Source of the DNA: Lineus longissimus
Taxonomy: Eukaryota; Nemertea; Pilidiophora; Heteronemertea; Lineidae
Direction: 5' to 3'
Assembly: GCF_910592395.1 (NCBI RefSeq)
Contig: NC_088309.1
Location: 28,274,599 to 28,338,598 of the forward strand
Length of the DNA stretch: 64,000 bases
The notes below the pieces were generated by a model that saw only the letters and a list, made by a program, of their open reading frames with translations, made no database searches and was not told where the DNA came from. The position numbers and the translations under genes are program-made. How positions within the stretch are numbered: the stretch's first letter is position 1; every line of letters starts with the position of its first letter. Of this stretch, positions 43,401-56,400 are shown piece by piece.

Positions 43401-46400
43401 GTTCAAGGAGCTGTAATAGAGATGTTTTACGCTATGTTCTCTTGATCCTAAATGATATCTGCAGGGTTAGAGTATTTGATCCGCATATAAGCTAAATGTT
43501 TGCCTTATCTCTAGATTTCATGGCGTGCAGCCCATCAGGTGATGCCCCTGTCATAGTGTTCATATCCAAAATGTTTCCTGTCGATCGTAAGACCCTTCCT
43601 AAGAATCGCTCGCGTCCGCTGACACAAGAGGAGTTGGCTGCGAGGAGAGAGCTGGCGAAGACCAGGCATGCGGAGAGAATGGCCGAGAGAGAGGCTGCGA
43701 TGGAGAAAGGAGACAATCAGAAAGAAGGTATGGCATAAGAGTACTGTTAATGTGGTCTTTAAAACCTCCTTGTCCTGTTAGGAGGTTTGATATTCCATCC
43801 AAAGTGAGTCTGTTATCTGATAGTGACCATTGACTGACGTATGTTTCTTTATCTTCAGATGAACTGGCTGCCGAGAATGGTACTGCATGTATTCCGATGG
43901 TGAACGAGACTCCAGTCCAGGAAACTGGCCAAACCTTTGTTGCCTTTGCCAGGATCTTCAGTGGTACACTGAAGAAGGGCCAGAAGCTATATGTACTTGG
44001 ACCCAAACATGATACGAGGAAAGCTTTAGAAGAGTTGAGAGCTGGTGGTAGCATTGATGAATCGGTCACCCTGAAAGATCTGAGCCGAGATCAGCACATC
44101 ACTTGTATCAATGTTTCAGACCTGTACATGTTCATGGGCAGGGAGCTAGAGGCACTCCAAGAAGTTCCTGCTGGAAATATCCTTGGTAGGTTTGTTTTGT
44201 CGTGGACTCTACAGCTTCAGTCAGCTGTGGTGGTGATGTATGTAACAAGATGGATTCAAATTTGTCAGAGGGAAACTGGATTTTTGCAATTTCATTTCAG
44301 CAAGTCTGTTGATAGTCCTGAAGTAAGGCCTGTAACACTGATGACAAATAGCCTATGAATTGAAATTTCTCTTCCATTAGCCATTTCTAAGTCAGTTTCT
44401 TTCTGCATCAGGTATTGGTGGTCTGGAGGAACACATCCTGAAGTCAGCTACTCTGTCCAGTACAGTAGCATGTCCAGCTTTCACCGAGATGCACTTTGAA
44501 GCCAAACCAATTGTGAGGGTAGCTGTTGAGCCGAAGAAGACTTCCTGTCTTGGCCAGCTACTCAAAGGCCTCAAGCTGCTGAACCAGGCTGACCCATGTG
44601 TGGAGACACTACTACAGGAGACGGGAGAACACGTCATCATAGCTGCTGGGGAGGTTCATTTACAAAGATGCTTGGATGATCTCAGAGAAAGGTGAGTGAT
44701 GCATATAGTTTTTAGTCAGTTGTGTCATTGGATGTAGGTCTATGTATGAGTTCTCGACATGCATGTTGTCTGCATCTTTCAGAGATTATGTAACTTTATG
44801 ATATCTCCACCAATGAGCCAGGCTCAGTGTTGGTACAGTAATCACACCTGCTTTTGTTTCAGGTATGCTCAAGTTGAAATCAATGTATCGCCCGCCATAG
44901 TCCCGTTCCGAGAGACTGTGGTTGACCCACCAAAGCTTGATATGGTGAATGAAGCCATCGAAAAGGAGCCAAATCAACCCAAGAGAAGTGGAGAGGAGCA
45001 AGAGGAAGCTGACGGCCTTGTAGAGATGAAAACATCAGATAAAACCTGTGCATTGAAAATACGAGCCCTGCCGCTACCACCTGGTGTTACGAGACTATTA
45101 GATGAGAATATGGACTTGATAAGGACCATGGATCAGTACACTTGGTTCTCAGAAAAATGTGTCTTGCAGAAAGGGTCACGGTTAGCAGAGGAGGCAATCA
45201 AAATGGTGGTTGATTTCAAAAAGAAGTTGGAGGCAGTGTTTGAAGACGGTGGTGATTCTTGGAAGGGTGCTGCAGATCGGATATGGGCGTTTGGTCCCAG
45301 ACGTTGTGGACCAAATATTCTGTTAAATCGAATTGAAGGTTACAATCGACCGTCAGTCTGGGCGTGCATTGAAGAGAAATCCAGTGTTCCACTTCGAGAA
45401 TATGATGGTAGTGTTGTGAGTGGATTTCAATTGGCCACGTTATCTGGTCCGCTGTGTGAGGAGCCTCTGATGGGGGTTTGCTTTGCCTTGGAAGGCTGGG
45501 AAGTGGAGACAGAAACTGTCACCGATATCTCAGAACCGGGAGATCTTTCTTGTGTGCTGTCCAAGGTGACTCTAGATGAAGTTTGTCAATGTGAAACAGA
45601 CTCTGACGAAGCTGTTATTTCTGAACGGAATATATGTGCCATGTGCTCTAGGCCGTTAAAATCTCATCCTTTAGAACCGAAGAATACGGATGAAGATGAC
45701 AAAATGTCTCAAGTGTCATCGACGGGGACGAGCATGTCTAGAAAACATTCCTATGGACCATTTACGGGGCAGCTGATGACAGCAGTGAAGAATGGTTGTC
45801 GGAGAGCTTTCCAGGTGCAGCCCCAGCGACTTATGGCTGCCATGTATACATGTCAGATACAGGCTTCAGCTGATACTTTAGGTGAGTCAGTAACAAAGGT
45901 AGAGTTGCATGTTCATCCGCTATGTTGGGAAGTCAGGCAGTCTGAGAGATTTGTAACAAAAGTAGAGTTGCACATTCATCCGCTATGTTGGGAAGTCAGG
46001 CACTCTGAGAGATTTGATGGTGATTGCTCTAAACCACCAAGAGAAATAGCAACTGATCAAATGTTGATCTCTTTGAAGCTAAGATGTCTTCATTCAGATC
46101 AACCTCACCTCTTATTCAATGAACTTCACATTTGCAGGCAAGTTGTATGCAGTCCTTGGTAAGCGTGGAGGACGTATACTCAGTGAAGACCTCCAGGAAG
46201 GCTCTCAGATGTTCAGTATCGAAGCCGTCCTACCAGTTGTGGAGAGTTTCGGGTTTGCTGAAGAAATCCGGAAGAGGACCAGTGGTCTGGCCAGTCCTCA
46301 ACTCAAGTTTAGTCACTGGGAGGTTAGTATGAGAGAGAACTTTCAGTATATGTATCATTAGGTGATGGTCATCAGGGTTGTATTGCCTACCCCCTTGCTT

Positions 46401-46773
46401 CTTACCAAAAAAGTTGAGACACCCAGATTTGATCATCCCAAGCCCTTCGATACAGCTGTTGAACTGATATGTCCTTAGTACAGGAACGACAACCCAATTG
46501 AAAATCATGTCAATCTTTTTGGCTTCACATACTTTTGCGATGGTCCCTGACCTTATGATTTGTTTAATCCAATTGTGTTCACAGGTGGTTGATATCGATC
46601 CATACTGGGAGCCGAGGACAGAGGAGGAGTTACTCCACTTTGGTGAGAAGGCAGACTCTGAGAACCAGGCACGGAAATACATGAATGATGTGAGGCGACG
46701 CAAGGGACTGAAAGTGAAGGAACAGCTGGTGATGCATGCAGAGAAACAAAGGACATTAAAAAAGAATGTTTAG
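40433..46773 (+). CDS. EFL1: EFL1 (EFTUD1), elongation factor-like GTPase 1
   Basis: Fourteen exons: 40433-40523, 40815-40967, 41228-41361, 41446-41640, 41906-42187, 42453-42532, 42766-42902, 43148-43270, 43515-43727, 43859-44185, 44412-44691, 44863-45881, 46138-46322 and 46585-46773. The product has 1135 residues; human EFL1 has 1120. EFL1 is the EF-2-like GTPase that acts with SBDS to evict eIF6 from pre-60S ribosomal subunits. The G domain is intact: P-loop AHVDHGKTT (26-34), RGITMKSS in switch I, DSPGH (92-96) and NKID (146-149). Later come the family insertion, [22 protein letters not shown] of domain [14 protein letters not shown] of domain III and the C-terminal LMAAMYTC and [20 protein letters not shown]. 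The last exon keeps the unusual ending [25 protein letters not shown]. Genes on both sides are on the opposite strand. Confidence 0.96.
45890..46015 (+). repeat. 63-bp tandem duplication in EFL1 intron 12
   Basis: Two head-to-tail 63-bp units (45890-45952 and 45953-46015) differ at four bases. They fill half of the 256-bp intron. The intron has no in-frame stop in the EFL1 frame, but its length is not a multiple of three, so retention would shift the reading frame downstream. Confidence 0.9.
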
Positions 46774-48508
46774 CATGTTAAGACCTCTGTTTTCTATATA
46801 TTGGCAAATTTGATAAGTCTTTTAGGTGTGTGATGATTGATTCTGTATGGTTATCAAAATCACGATAAATTCCATTGACTTGAATGCCGTGTTTCATCTT
46901 TTCATCTTCAAAAATGCCACGACATTTGGGACATGGAATACTGTCCCACCTCACCCATAGAGGAAGGACGATCAGGATGACGAAATGGATTAAGGCAAGA
47001 GTAACAACTGACCTGACTTGTGGGCAACATATCAATTTCTCAATGGGTTCTTCATCACTTTGATGATTAGCTTTATCAAAGACAACCAGGTTGTGACTTC
47101 GTCCAAGGGAAGTAGGTCATTATAACAAAGCTCCTGGTAGTTCTTCTCCGAGGAACAATCATACCCCTGTCTTCATGTAGCAAAACTATCACAAAGGTCT
47201 TAGTTTCCACGACTGCTCTGTGAATCAGGCTGGATTCAGATACACAAGACTTCAGAAACACCATACACCTGGCGAGCACCAAATGACTGCAAGCAAGAAC
47301 ACCATTCATTCTTCCTCATGATCTATCTAGAGCAGACAGACCAGAAGGATGCAGCAATATGGGCGCTGCACATCCGTTTCTCAGCAGGTCCTCCGTGTGA
47401 TGATCAACGTCTTCCAAGGACATCCAGATTGTGATTCGTCTCCGCTGTAGTGACTGTGAACCATCAGAAGACCGGTATTTAATGTCATCCCACAAGAGAC
47501 TACAAGCAACTCAACTGTGTCGCTGTCAGCTTGGTTGAATACTACAGATTTTCAACCCATGACGCTATCAAATAAGAAGTAATAACTCCACCATTCATTT
47601 CATAACTTGTATAATTGAACTTCTCGCCTGCTTTCTAAAGCAGTGCATGAAACACCATCTTTGGACTTGATCCAATCCTACTGTACAAAAACAATGTTTA
47701 CAACATAAACATGTGATGCTCTGCTTTCCTCTTGAACATGCGGAGGACAAAGCTCACCTCTCACCTTTGAAACAAAGGTAACAATGCCATGGTAAGTTAG
47801 TCGTCATCCAGAAAGCACAGACACAGAAGTGTAGCAACTTAACAATTCTAAATGCACAGTATACTGACATTCTAAATTCACACAACAGATTTTATGACTT
47901 CCGAGTGCACTTTCTGAAAGACCACTATCAGTGACATGATGCAAGAAAATATATCTGACAGGAAAACGGAGCAGAAATCAATAAAATTTGTCACATAATT
48001 CTTAAAATTTTACTCTCCTTTATACATTGAAGATTAATAGTACTTCTTCTCATTAAACAGTGACCATATTGAGACCTACATGTAAGGGGGGGGGAGGCAT
48101 TCATTAGCATGTGTCCACAGAGCCACAAGCCCACTACTCTGTTTGCAGTTGAAAAGTGAATACAACAGATACTGTGAACATAACAAATGGCCTCCTCGCA
48201 ACTAGTATCACTCTGAAGGCCGCCCAGAACAACCTTCATCAAGAACTTGTTAAAGGTTTCATAAAGACTGTTCGAATACTGTAGTATAGCACTGTCAACT
48301 CAACCAAGTATCTCCCGACTGTATGAGCTTTATGAGATGCAACTGATTCTGATAACTGAAGTTTACAAAGAGGAATGTGATAAGCACTTTTTACATCAAG
48401 ACTTGAACATAATGAACATCAGCAACAAGGAGCTTGAGTATTCAGTTGACTTGCAAAGGGCCTAATAATCAGCTGTACTTGGTAGCAGCATGGTCCAAGC
48501 TTTTCATA

Positions 48509-48524
48509 CCCCCCCCCCCCCCCC
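48509..48524 (+). repeat. homopolymer C(16) tract
   Basis: An uninterrupted run of 16 cytosines lies in the RPRD2 3' region. Length is likely to vary and to be misread by sequencing. Confidence 0.95.
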
Positions 48525-48787
48525 AGCCAATGTCCACATGGACAACATGTAGGACAATGTAATATCAGACCACACATGTCAATGCAGTTAAAAGATGTTC
48601 CCTACAGCCGCCAACAATCTTTCCCAAACAGTTGATTATTAGAATTCCCTCACAAAAATGAAAAACAAATCTAACATCGAACACAGAGTACTAAGTTGTA
48701 CTTTCTCAACAGCTTTTACATGCAACTCATCCCGAACTTATGATCACCAAGCCGCAGGTATTGACAGGAAAAAGTCAACTGCACTAA

Positions 48788-48869
48788 AGCATACCCCTTT
48801 TCCCAATGGCCATAGAGCATACCCTTTTTCCCTATGGCCATAGAGCATGCCCTTTTTCCCTATGGCCAG
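48788..48869 (+). repeat. three tandem copies of a 28-bp unit
   Basis: Units begin AGCAT(A/G)CCC and end TATGGCCATAG. The first two are full length and differ at two bases; the third stops two bases short. Confidence 0.9.
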
Positions 48870-49088
48870 AGATACACATTTTTACGATTTTCTGCTGAAA
48901 TCAAAGGAAATAGATCATCAGATCAGGAGCACAGACGTGATGACCAAATCCTGCCCTGTAAAAACTTAGACAACACCACAAAATGGTGATATCCAGACTG
49001 GCATTTTGCACAATAAAACATTGATGACAGGTCTGACATGACCTTGTAATGCACTTTCTCCAATCAAGAAGAGATAAAATCCTACCGA

Positions 49089-52000
49089 TCAGTAGCGTCT
49101 TGGAAAGAATTGATCAAAGCCAGGTCCAGGAGGAGGTATTGGCCTCTTAGGCAGTGGTCGTCCATATTGATCTCGGTAAGGATCAAAGCGATCGCGTGGA
49201 GGAGGAGGGTGCCATCCGGGAGGTGGTGGCGGAAAGCGTGGGGGCAACTCATCATCAAATGGAGGCTGAAAGTGTTTCCTAACGGGACTCTTCCCAGGGA
49301 AATGTTCGCGTCTGTCATTGAAATGTTCCACAGAGTCACCAGGAAAGCTATCTCTCCTCTCACCATAGTGCATCGGAGCAGCCCCTGGGCTATACGGATG
49401 TTGCTCAGCAGGAGGAGTACGCGGGGTAGAAGGCGCTGATCTATCTCCTGGTTGGGGACCCCGAGGACTTACAGGTTGACCATGAGGACTTGCCTGAACA
49501 CCCTGGCCCAAATCTTGTGGTGGTGGCCGCGAAAAATCAAAAGGAGGCGGTCTTGTAGGATCGAATGGAGGAGCAGCGGATGTTGGGGGTGGTCGTGATG
49601 GATCAAATGGCGGTGGCTCCTGGGGATTGTAAGATGGTGGAGCCTCGGGATATGACTGACCAGGGTCGTACTGCGGCTCAAATGGAGGAGGCGGTTGTGT
49701 GAACTCCGGGTTATATGGCCGTGGTGGATACTGGTCCTGTTGACTCTCATGAGTGGGGGGAGGGGGGCCAGGGGGAGGGGGTGGAGGAGGCAAGCCAGCA
49801 TCCACTGTAATGACAGTCCGCAGATTCGAATTTGAATTCTGTCGCTGCACAGGTACAGATAGACTAGTTGCTGTCTTTTGCTTCAGTTTGTTGATGAACT
49901 CATTTTGGACCTCTGTATTTCCATCAGGTGTAGTTTTAATTTGTGGCGTAGTTGGGCCAGGTGGTCGAATGCCGGTACCAGCACCAGCAGGTGCAGCAGG
50001 TCTCATTTCTTCACTTCCTGGCATAGGAGGAAAGGGGGGCCTCATGGGACGTTGTTTGAGACCCCCAATAGTAGGAATGCTTAAACCTGGTGATTCAGCG
50101 TTTGTAATGGTAGGTATGCCAGTATCATTGTCTCCACATACTGTTATATTCGAAGAATTCTTCAAAATGCTCTTTTTTGGTTGATTAAAATGAATTACTA
50201 CTGGTGCACGAGTCTCTGCGTCAGGAGAATTATGTTGTGGCCCGCTCACTTGCGGTGGCGAAAAGCTTAGCCGTGGCGGGGAGAAACTCAACCGCATATG
50301 ATCATGCACGGGTGCAGCCTGGACCAGCTTGTTGGGATTGAGGCGTCGCAATGCTTCATTTGGCACTGGAAGCTGATCAAGCAGCGCATGGCCGTAGTCA
50401 TCCGGCATGAGAGTGTAATGTTCTTCAGGAGGAGGGGGAGGCGGGGCATTCGCAATCCTTGCGGCATCCTCCAACTGTTTCTGTAAATGATCATCAAGAG
50501 TCTTTCTCCCATTGTGGATTTGATTAGCTAGAGGTTCCACATCGCGTACTGGTGTACTCTCCCCTGATGAATCAGGCAATGAAACAGTCTGCTTTTGCGC
50601 CTTCCAAGCTGCCCAAGAAGAAGGTCCTGTGGGAGTAGGACTTTGAGATTTTTCTTTATCGGATCTATCCTCCATTAGCTTGGCCACCGTTGCTTGCTTT
50701 TTCACCGTTTCTCTAAGCATTGATAAGTTCTGTAATAAACTTGGACTTAGTTCTGTACTCTTCTTAGACTGATTAATTAACCGGGTGAGAAAGTCCACAG
50801 GATTAGACTGAGCACTGTCGGGGAATTCATCTTGTGTCGGAGTGGTGTCTCCTTCATCTTTTACCGGTGTCGAATCACCACTTGAATCGATCTGACGGAT
50901 CTGAGCAAGAGCTGTTAAGCTGCTACTGACGACAGGTGCGGCTGTTGATTGAGGAATATACACTTCATCGTTCATCAGGTCGTAGTCAGACCTGGAGTTA
51001 TGGTGATCGAGGTGCGTTCTTGGATTGTAAACAGCATCGGCAACCTGGACTGGAATATTGTCAGCGCGGTTGCCACCTCCTCCTCGAGGTGAGTACTGTG
51101 GCACATGACTTGTACCTACAAGACAACAAGGGTGGCATTAGGGCTTTGTGTGAGTGCACTTCAGAAACGACCTACTGTTGTTCTCTCTTTTTTACAACTT
51201 GAACCAGTTAATTTAGATGTGGTAAAACGTAACAGTTGACAAACCAGATCATGTGAACAATAAGAAAAGTTACTCTGACTGACTGTATAGAACAGAAAAT
51301 ACTGGCCTAACTTACTCAACACTGAACATTGACCATCCGCAATACTGACCTTTGACAATATCCATATCTTCTTTTGTTGTGTCGGGAGAGAGCTGGAGAT
51401 CTATTGGTGAACCTTCGGGTGACGGTGGCGAGTCCTGGGATCGCGGCGAGTAAGCTTCGTCTTCTTTCGTTCTCATCTCTGTAACGACAAGAGTGAAACC
51501 GAACATTGGGAAGAGCAACAACTGTAGATGGCTTGTCCAAACTTTCCTGACATGTTCCTCACTGCCTTGTATGAAGGTGAGGAAAACCAAAACACGCAGC
51601 ACACAATTGTGACAAAGACTCGAGGCATCAAGCCACGATAACATAGGGAGAATACCACTTTGATTTACCTGTGAGAAATGAAAATAGAATTGCAATGGAG
51701 CAAATCTACTGGCTACATTACATTGCCACATGTCTGCCCCAACACAGCTAGTGAATGGAAGCACTACTTGGTCCTTTGACAATCTAGAGGTAATCTAGGA
51801 CCGGTATGGAATATGGAAGGATTCACAACAGAAGTCTAGGACACTCTTTAATCTTCGAATAGACATAAGGTCATTCATCTAACTATGAGATGAAAAAGTT
51901 ACATCTAGATCAGATCAAAACAGAAAAGAAAATCAAGACTTCTTTGTCTACATGAATCATAAAAATAGCTTAGATTCAGAAAGAATAAAACATCATGCAA

Positions 52001-55000
52001 GCATAATTTGCTGTATATAGAGGCAAAAGCATCTGAAAGAAGTTAAAAACACACTGAAAATAATGAATACCTCGTCACCGGATCGATCTTTACCACCAGG
52101 AAAACCCATAGAGATGAAAAGTCTGAACAATATCCCATTGCTTGGATGTGCATTCAATTTAGTCATGAACCAGGATGAAAAGTTTTTACTAGCTAAAAGC
52201 CTCAATGAGCTTTCATCAGAAACTGTGCCAAAAAACTATCTACAAGTGATCAAAATGAACAGGCTATAAAAGAATCAAGGAAGTTTGAAACTGAAGGCAA
52301 ATATCAGCAGCCAGAAGCGAGTTTAGCAGGTCAGGGTGACAGTTAGTGGAAACCTAGGTTACCGCAATACCGGTGGCTATACCTTGATGGCTCATCATTA
52401 TTTGCGTGACGCTGGCTATGGGGAATATGTTGGTGTTAACGGTGGTCGTGTAGGCCCTCCGCTGGACGCCGCCAGCTGAAATCAAAGCTTATACTAAGCA
52501 TATTCAACCATCAAGAGAAAAGAGGGAATCATTCATTACACACTGTAGTATTCTTTCCCTGTGGCGGATGGGGTGTGGTCGAAGAAAATAGCTTGAGAAA
52601 TTTTTGTTATCGGCAACCACAACCAATAAATGAAAACTTTTAGCAGACAAATTTAGCCAAACAAAGCAGTCTAGGTTTCCAACTAACTTTTATCACCAAA
52701 CTCTCACTCTGTCTTCATTGTATCAAAGCCGAAGTCACACCAGAGCTCAGTGTTGGACTCTGTTCTAAAGTCAGCCAAGTTGAGGCGAGCGTCGGCTTGC
52801 TGACCCACTTCTACTCTAATAGAGATGTTCATCAGGTCACCAACTTTCAAATTACAAAAAGCAGACAGCATAAACGACCCCAAGCCAAGATCAAGATAAA
52901 ACCACAGACGGAGGTTGATTAGGTCTTTCTCTCTAAAAAAAGGAAAACACAAACAAACTGGACTGGACTTATAATTCCTGCCAGAAAAGGAACAACGTTT
53001 CTCATGATTAAAACTTCTACAACATGTAATAATGTGACACAAGTCCTACAACCGTAAATGGCACACAGGGGCTTTACAGAAGTAATACTTACTGATAATA
53101 GGTTCTCCACTTGCGTCTTCATCCAGCTCCATGTCAATGACCTGGTTGTTGAGAGTGGATGGCATGGCGAGGTCTGGGGGTGTAGCACTGCCGGTTGGAG
53201 ACGGTGCATCCATGGTTGGAGATGGCAGAGGACTCATCACCTCAGGAAGGGTGCGTTTCACTTCCTCAAGATGCCTCCTTTGTTTGTTTACTCTTGTTCC
53301 AAAGTTTTTGTAGGCCTGAAATCAAGGGTAAGTCACCAATCAAGTAAACAGAGACTGACGACTCTGGCAGATCGCTTGCTGCCAAGGCCCTTCACAAAGT
53401 AACTGCACTTTCAATGATGTCCATAGATTTTACACAAGACAAGATGTCCAACACCTATAAAGACAACAATGACTGATAAACTATTATTTTCTCTAGTCAG
53501 CTAAAGCTTGGTGGCAAAACCAGTGACTTCTCTCTGCTGAAGTCAACATCATCCGTTCATTCCAAACCCAAAGGAAGCATTGCCTTCAAATGTGTTGCAA
53601 AAAGTTAAACACAATGATAAGTCGACTTCTCTCTTTCAGCTCAACTTACATTTGCAACCACTTTAGCCTCTCCATACTGAAGCTCATAGAAATGTTCCGT
53701 CATGGCAAGCAAGTCAATCAATGCTGCCCGCTCTTTAATCACTCTCTCAACACCAAGGATGTAGTCCTCCACTTTCACCTGGGCATCTTCAAACTGATGG
53801 TTGAACTCAGCACCTTGCCGACGATCTGAAGAGAAGTGGAAAACAGTTGTGGTTACTGGAAAGACGTATTTGTTTGACCAATCCTCTGTTTTACCTTCCA
53901 GCACATCAACTTGACAAAGGTAATCATACATGCTCATGATCACTTCACAAGAACTTTAGACCACATGATTCAAACACTCACCCTTTAACCTTTTGATTTG
54001 CTCTGAAGTAGATGCATTGATTTTATAAGATATTATCTGTCTTTGTTTCACATCCAGTTCTGTCTCAAATCGACGGAATCCTCGTAACGTCTCCACTACA
54101 ACTTGAGGCTGAAATGAAATATAAATTTTAGTAAAGGACAACTGGTATATTACAGTAAGTAATCACTGGTGACTGCCGAGAAGACATCAAATCTCACACT
54201 GAGAATTAAAGCAAAAGAAGTGTGACAAGCTAACGATCCAACCCATGATCCTCACTATCCATGTCACCTCTTTAGTGATATCATTTACCTTGAACTCTGC
54301 GAGAAGTTTGGCATCCACTTCCTGTTGCTGCTTCAGCTCTCGCTCCTCTTCTGTCACTGGAGGAGAGAAAGAACTTGACAATAAGGTGGTGATATACACA
54401 CGGAACATAGTTTGCCTAAGCATTTCACAAATTTTAACCAAGCAGATAGGAGGAATAACACCAGTTTCTTCTACTGCCTGAGTATTGATTCTGTCTTGCA
54501 CACTTTTATGCTCACCAAGCTCACCTCTGTTTTGGGTCATATATCAGCAGCCACAAGCAGTCAAGAGATGCAGCTCCATCATCCATTCAGTTAAGAATCA
54601 CTTGAATCATAACCATACATAAAGTGATACCTTACCCAGTAGTTCTTGTAGCCCTAATATGAACTCTTCGTTATAGACATTGCGCTCATCCCAGATTTTC
54701 AACATTCGCTTGATCGACGGCCGTACAGATTCATGTCTGCAGAGCGAACAGGAACAAATGTAGTTAAGTAAGAACAACAATGTAGAAATGCTCATATCAA
54801 CTTGTATTTGATCATGAACCATTTAAGGAAACTTTCATTTTGCCAAGATGATCTGACCGTATTTACTGTAGTTTGACACTATACCTCTAAGGCAATAGAT
54901 TATGAAGCCAACAAAACTTATAATACTGCTTCGGTTTAACACCAAAAATTAGAATGAATTAACCTGCCAATCGAACAAGACTTCTCCTAAATTAAGGAAT

Positions 55001-56000
55001 TCAAAGGTCAGCATATTATGAATCCCAACCAGTAAACAACTGACTGGATAAGCAGACAAATCTTTTGGCTTTTTTCCCTCTCTTACCTGACAAGAGGAAC
55101 AGCATCTGTGAGAACTTCCTTGAATAAACCGATGTACTCTTTGGCATTTTTTCTCTTACAGTTTTGTACCACATCATTGCACAAGTAAAACAGGGTCAGG
55201 CGATGATTTGCCTTGGCTAAAATAAAAGAATGAAATGAAGGCTAAAACAGGAAGGAATAATGCATTGATGAAAAACGAAGTAATTTAGCCTCATTTTAAA
55301 GTCAGTCCCAACTAGTCTCAGCTGTGATGATTTAGACCAAAACAGACTGATGAACAGATAACTTCTGTTGAACTCGTCTACTAATTTCAAGTAACTGCAT
55401 GTCCTGAATGATGGTTATAATGTACGAAGCATGGTAAGCACAGCCCAACCAACATACTTTGGTTCACGGCAATCAACCGCAATCATCAGCATGTCGGGAC
55501 GCGCCATGCGATGCATGGCTGATATACTATAGATACCATTACCATGATACATGAACCATGACGCCAGCATCATGTATGTGCATTATTTAAGGTGTCTTCA
55601 CCGTCGATCGCCGGCACCACCACCTCTTCACTTGTTCCGACTGTTGAACAAACGCCAAAACAAGGCAAAGCCAACCGATGGTGACGGATAAACCAAAGAT
55701 AAACTAAGTTCACCACTCTCCACTGTACTGAGCCATCACTCAGATGCTCAGTAGCCTACTCGCAGTTGGCCTAGGCCTAGGCCTTAAACACAGAACAGTA
55801 TCAAGATAGCCCTAATGTAAATATCAATCATCATGCTTACATTTTTTAACCACCTTGGCCCAAGTTTGCACAATCTTTTTAGCATCTGCTTTATGATGGA
55901 TTATCCACAGTGAAAGTCCCTGTATATTGTCCTGGGTATTGTTCACGATGTGGAACTTTTTCTCCACAGTTTTCTCAACATTGATCTGATCAGCAGCCAT
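49089..56000 (-). CDS. RPRD2: RPRD2, RNA polymerase II CTD-interacting CID-domain protein
   Basis: Exons on the minus strand: 56000-55841, 55216-55087, 54736-54636, 54356-54289, 54108-53982, 53825-53650, 53315-53093, optional 52475-52383, 51478-51350 and 51115-49089. This gives 1046 residues, or 1077 with the optional exon; human RPRD2 has 1461. RPRD proteins bind the phosphorylated RNA polymerase II tail. The CID (about residues 8-130) shows [37 protein letters not shown] and [15 protein letters not shown] helical RPRD domain follows to about 265 ([20 protein letters not shown]). [13 protein letters not shown] and [17 protein letters not shown] are shared with human RPRD2, which separates it from RPRD1A/B. 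The 2-kb last exon is proline-rich (PPPPPPG runs) and ends [12 protein letters not shown], like the human PPRY terminus. The start is the first ATG that gives [16 protein letters not shown]. Confidence 0.93.
52383..52475 (-). other. candidate cassette exon of RPRD2
   Basis: A 93-nt segment is bounded on the minus strand by TTGATTTCAG and GTATAG. It is open only in the frame that fits its neighbours (one base left over from the previous exon and one for the next) and would add 31 residues ([17 protein letters not shown] and more). I recognise no counterpart in human RPRD2, so its inclusion is unproven. Confidence 0.5.
52704..52930 (-). other. candidate alternative terminal exon of RPRD2
   Basis: On the minus strand a run of seven T followed by AGAGAG could act as a 3' splice site. 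Using the second AG, the exon continues the RPRD2 frame for 74 codons ([15 protein letters not shown] and more) to a TGA. It would give a short isoform with only the CID and RPRD domains. No minus-strand AATAAA follows soon after. Confidence 0.3.
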
Positions 56001-56281
56001 GTTTTTTGGAGTGATGGATGGAACCCCTCTCCACAAATTACAACATCAGATGCCTGTTGGGGTCTAATTTACGTTTAAAACAGGTTGGCTACGCGCTAGG
56101 GTATGTTATCTATAGATGCGTTTTTCATCTATGAATATCAGATTGAAATAAGAAGCAGAAATACGAAAAATGTGGTTGGGAATTTTCACCGATCAGGTCG
56201 GAACAGTCATCCCGCCATGTTGGTGTTGGTTTTACACACGTTCGATAGAAGGCGTTGAAGAATACCGGTAGCCGAGTCGAT

Positions 56282-56400
56282 GTTATATCCAATCCGCGTT
56301 AGCAGGTCATGTGATCTTTGAGATTTCGCGGGAAATAAACTGTAAACAAACGCACGTGCGCAGTTCAAATGGCAACAATTGCCGACTTGGGTTTTCCCGG
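56282..56400 (+). repeat. inverted duplication, left arm
   Basis: Bases 56282-56326 are the exact reverse complement of 57817-57861 (45 of 45). A second block, about 56343-56400, matches the reverse complement of about 57652-57715 with scattered differences, including the CGGGAAAACCCAAG and TGCGCAC words. The arm lies about 280-400 bp upstream of the RPRD2 start. Confidence 0.9.

Larger units (their letters stand above)
46774..49088. other. convergent 3' regions of EFL1 and RPRD2
   Basis: This 2.3-kb stretch contains both 3' untranslated regions. It has a nine-base G run (48086-48094), a 16-base C run (48509-48524) and three copies of a 28-bp unit (48788-48869). Short open frames (up to 85 codons, for example 46778-47035 on the minus strand) look like chance. 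A plus-strand AATAAA at 47990-47995 might serve EFL1; I see no clear signal for RPRD2. Confidence 0.5.

Noticed and set aside
44759-46162. 467-codon continuous frame across the EFL1 exon at 44863-45881
   Set aside because: The frame runs into introns on both sides by chance; the splice sites and EFL1 alignment define the true exon.
49753-50184. 143-codon plus-strand frame beginning with poly-Gly
   Set aside because: It is antisense to the proline-rich last exon of RPRD2; Gly runs are the complement of Pro codons.
52063-52269. 68-codon plus-strand ATG frame within the RPRD2 intron
   Set aside because: It is short and unsupported by splice or polyadenylation context; it could be real but nothing in the sequence raises it above chance.
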